Below, piece after piece: positions 62,739-64,000 of a DNA stretch of 64,000 bases. The notes under the pieces were generated by a model that searched no databases, was not told the origin of the DNA, and saw nothing but the letters and a program-made list of their open reading frames with translations. The position numbers and the translations under genes were made by a program. Source of the DNA: Ceratodon purpureus (taxonomy: Eukaryota > Streptophyta > Bryopsida > Pseudoditrichales > Ditrichaceae); assembly GCA_014871385.1 (NCBI GenBank), contig CM026426.1, positions 60,984,084-61,048,083 on the forward strand, in the 5' to 3' direction. Position 1 is the stretch's first letter; each line of letters begins with the position of its first letter.

Positions 62739-63166
62739 ATCAAGCGAGGGGGGCGAGCAGTGGGGGTCTCGGGCAACCTCCACGCTCCCTCCAAACCGTC
62801 CCGCCCTGAGTCGCGAGGAGGGGCAACCAGCCCACGTAACCCCCAACGGGATTATTTCCCATACAACCAAAGGGCACCTCCCCCGACGGAATGCCCCGCC
62901 TCCCGGGCTTTTGGGCAAAACGCCCGCCTCGCCCAAATGCCCGCGGGGCCAGAAAACCCGGGCAGAGAGTCAGATTTTCAACAGGACTTCGGATAGCCCG
63001 AACCGATGGTTTCCAGAGGGAATCAAACCCGGCACTAGACGTGACCAATTCGAAGCACTCCCGGAGTACTCAATTTAGCTGATTCATCCAGGCTCGTCAC
63101 TCACTGCTCGGTTGAACATTAACTAAGCTGCCCGGATCTAGTGTCTCCCTCGGGGCTTAAGCAGGC

Positions 63167-63273
63167 TGAGGCCCCCGCAGTGGGCTCACGCGATGGGAGC
63201 CTCCCTACGCCTCTACCGCCCTTGCCCTACGGCTCGGGGGCTCCCATCGCGTGAGCTCCCCTGCGGGGGCTCA
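63167..63273. repeat. GC-rich inverted repeat, 38-bp arms
   Basis: The arm 63167-63204 (GAGGCCCCCGCAG, GCTCACGCGATGGGAG) pairs imperfectly with 63236-63273 (GGGGGCTCCCATCGCGTGAG) across a 31-bp spacer. It sits about 180 bp before the QPT start codon, so it may fall in the promoter or leader. Confidence 0.8.
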
Positions 63274-63449
63274 TCCTGTACATATTGTCCAATATCGGGT
63301 TCATCAGGATTGGGTCGTGCTTATGAATGGTGTTCCCAGGGTTGCTGTGGTACCGCGAGCACTCGTCTTGCTGCACGAGTCTGTCGCACACAAGTGACTT
63401 AGAGCAGACCCCGAAGCCAGCTGAGGGAAGGATAGAGAGAGCTCGAGCG

Positions 63450-63880
63450 ATGAATTGTGGAGCAGCCGAAATCAGGCTGTCCAACATCCACGCCTGCGCG
63501 CACGCGCATGTGTACCCCGTGGCCGTCCCACACTGCCTGTCGCTCCTCTCTGCTCGCTCCCTCTCGCTGGTCTCCTCGCTTTCCAGGTTGCGTAATCGCC
63601 CTCCTACCCCTACTCAATTCCTTGTTGTGGGCTGCCTCCTACTTAGGTCATTTACCAAAGAGGACTTTCTGATGTGATTTTTGATTTTTGATTTTAAAAT
63701 TTTTGGATTTGTCTTTCCATGCCATCTCCTGCAGGCGGAGGCCAGCGCCGGTCATGGTCATGGTGAGTGCAACGTCACTCGCCGAGGGTGTTAAGTTCGC
63801 AATTCCTCCTCCTGCGCATCCTACTTATAATTTTCTGTATGTCATTCGTTCGGCTCTTGCTGAGGATGCTGGTGATCAAG
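63450..63880 (+). CDS. QPT: Quinolinate phosphoribosyltransferase, first two exons
   Basis: QPT converts quinolinate and PRPP to nicotinate mononucleotide in plastid NAD synthesis. Exon 1 (63450-63586) encodes a Ser/Leu/Arg-rich leader (LSLLSARSLSLVSSLSR) suited to plastid import. Donor GTTGCG joins in phase to exon 2 (63735-63880, acceptor CTGCAG). Exon 2 encodes SATSLAEGVKFAIPPPAHPTYNF and VIRSALAEDAGDQG, which match the conserved N terminus of plant QPT (PPSHPTYDF and LALSEDAGDRG). The donor GTAAAT follows at 63881. The rest of the protein, including the active site, lies beyond the window. Translation could instead begin at one of the Met codons in exon 2 (VMVMVSATS), giving no leader. 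Confidence 0.8.
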
Positions 63881-64000
63881 GTAAATACTTGAATTTTTTC
63901 CTGCTTTAAGTTTTTCATATTTATTTTAAATTAATCATTTTTTGTTATATGTACTTTTGAAGTGTGATGGTGATTCAATATGTCCAGGAAACTGATATCC

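Larger units (their letters stand above)
61906..63449 (+). promoter_or_regulatory. QPT upstream region
   Basis: This interval between the hAT element and the QPT start codon shifts from mixed to GC-rich composition at about 62.6 kb and contains two hairpins and the right GC-rich repeat. Open frames across 62.6-63.1 kb exist on both strands, as expected from GC-rich DNA, and are not taken as genes. No TATA box was assigned. Confidence 0.4.

Noticed and set aside
62990-63045. Minus-strand GGTTTGATTCC as a Pol III B box of a tRNA-derived SINE.
   Set aside because: No A box at the right spacing, no tRNA fold and no A-rich tail were found.
62598-63078. Overlapping GC-rich open frames before QPT.
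   Set aside because: Long frames are open on both strands because of base composition; none has a start context, splice pattern or family.

Overview
The window is nuclear DNA of a land plant. The evidence is a nine-exon, plastid-targeted ADP-glucose pyrophosphorylase small-subunit gene on the minus strand (11.7-17.5 kb), the first two exons of a plastid-type quinolinate phosphoribosyltransferase gene at the right edge (63.45-63.88 kb, plus strand), GT/AG introns throughout, and plant-type CACTA (En/Spm) and hAT transposons. Several other multicopy-looking coding families remind me of non-seed plants (moss, lycophyte or fern), but that placement is an impression and was not tested.

Layout. 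0-2.9 kb: a kinase-like pseudogene between GC-rich inverted arms with short terminal inverted repeats, then a foldback palindrome and a CACTA terminus. 2.9-11.7 kb: AT-rich intergenic DNA with one eroded transposon-protein fragment. 11.7-17.5 kb: the AGPase gene, complete and in phase. 17.5-20.2 kb: its upstream region, a perfect 22-bp hairpin and a 0.93-kb element with ~315-bp terminal inverted repeats. 20.2-28.4 kb: eroded coding remnants, unclassified. 28.5-33.4 kb: a large, broken transposon-type protein on the minus strand, with a CACTA terminus at 33434. 33.4-37.4 kb: T-rich DNA and a dead Ulp1-like protease gene.

37370-52008 is a 14.6-kb CACTA element bounded by CACTACAAGAAA ends and the 3-bp target duplication TTA. 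It holds a TNPD/tnp2-like transposase on the plus strand, a divergently transcribed TNPA-like gene on the minus strand and a third minus-strand reading frame. 53771-61897 is an 8.1-kb hAT element bounded by CAGCGTTTTT ends and the perfect 8-bp target duplication CTCTCAGC. It encodes a multi-exon hAT transposase with an N-terminal zinc-binding region and a C-terminal dimerisation domain. GC-rich inverted repeats lie on either side of it, and QPT follows.

The two functional host genes are in starch and NAD biosynthesis and are unrelated; the space between them is a transposon-rich island. A recurring pattern in the dead frames is that reading frame is kept while stops appear that one C:G to T:A transition explains. 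This fits loss of methylated cytosines after silencing. All exon joins were inferred by eye from splice signals and family knowledge; nothing was searched or aligned by computer.
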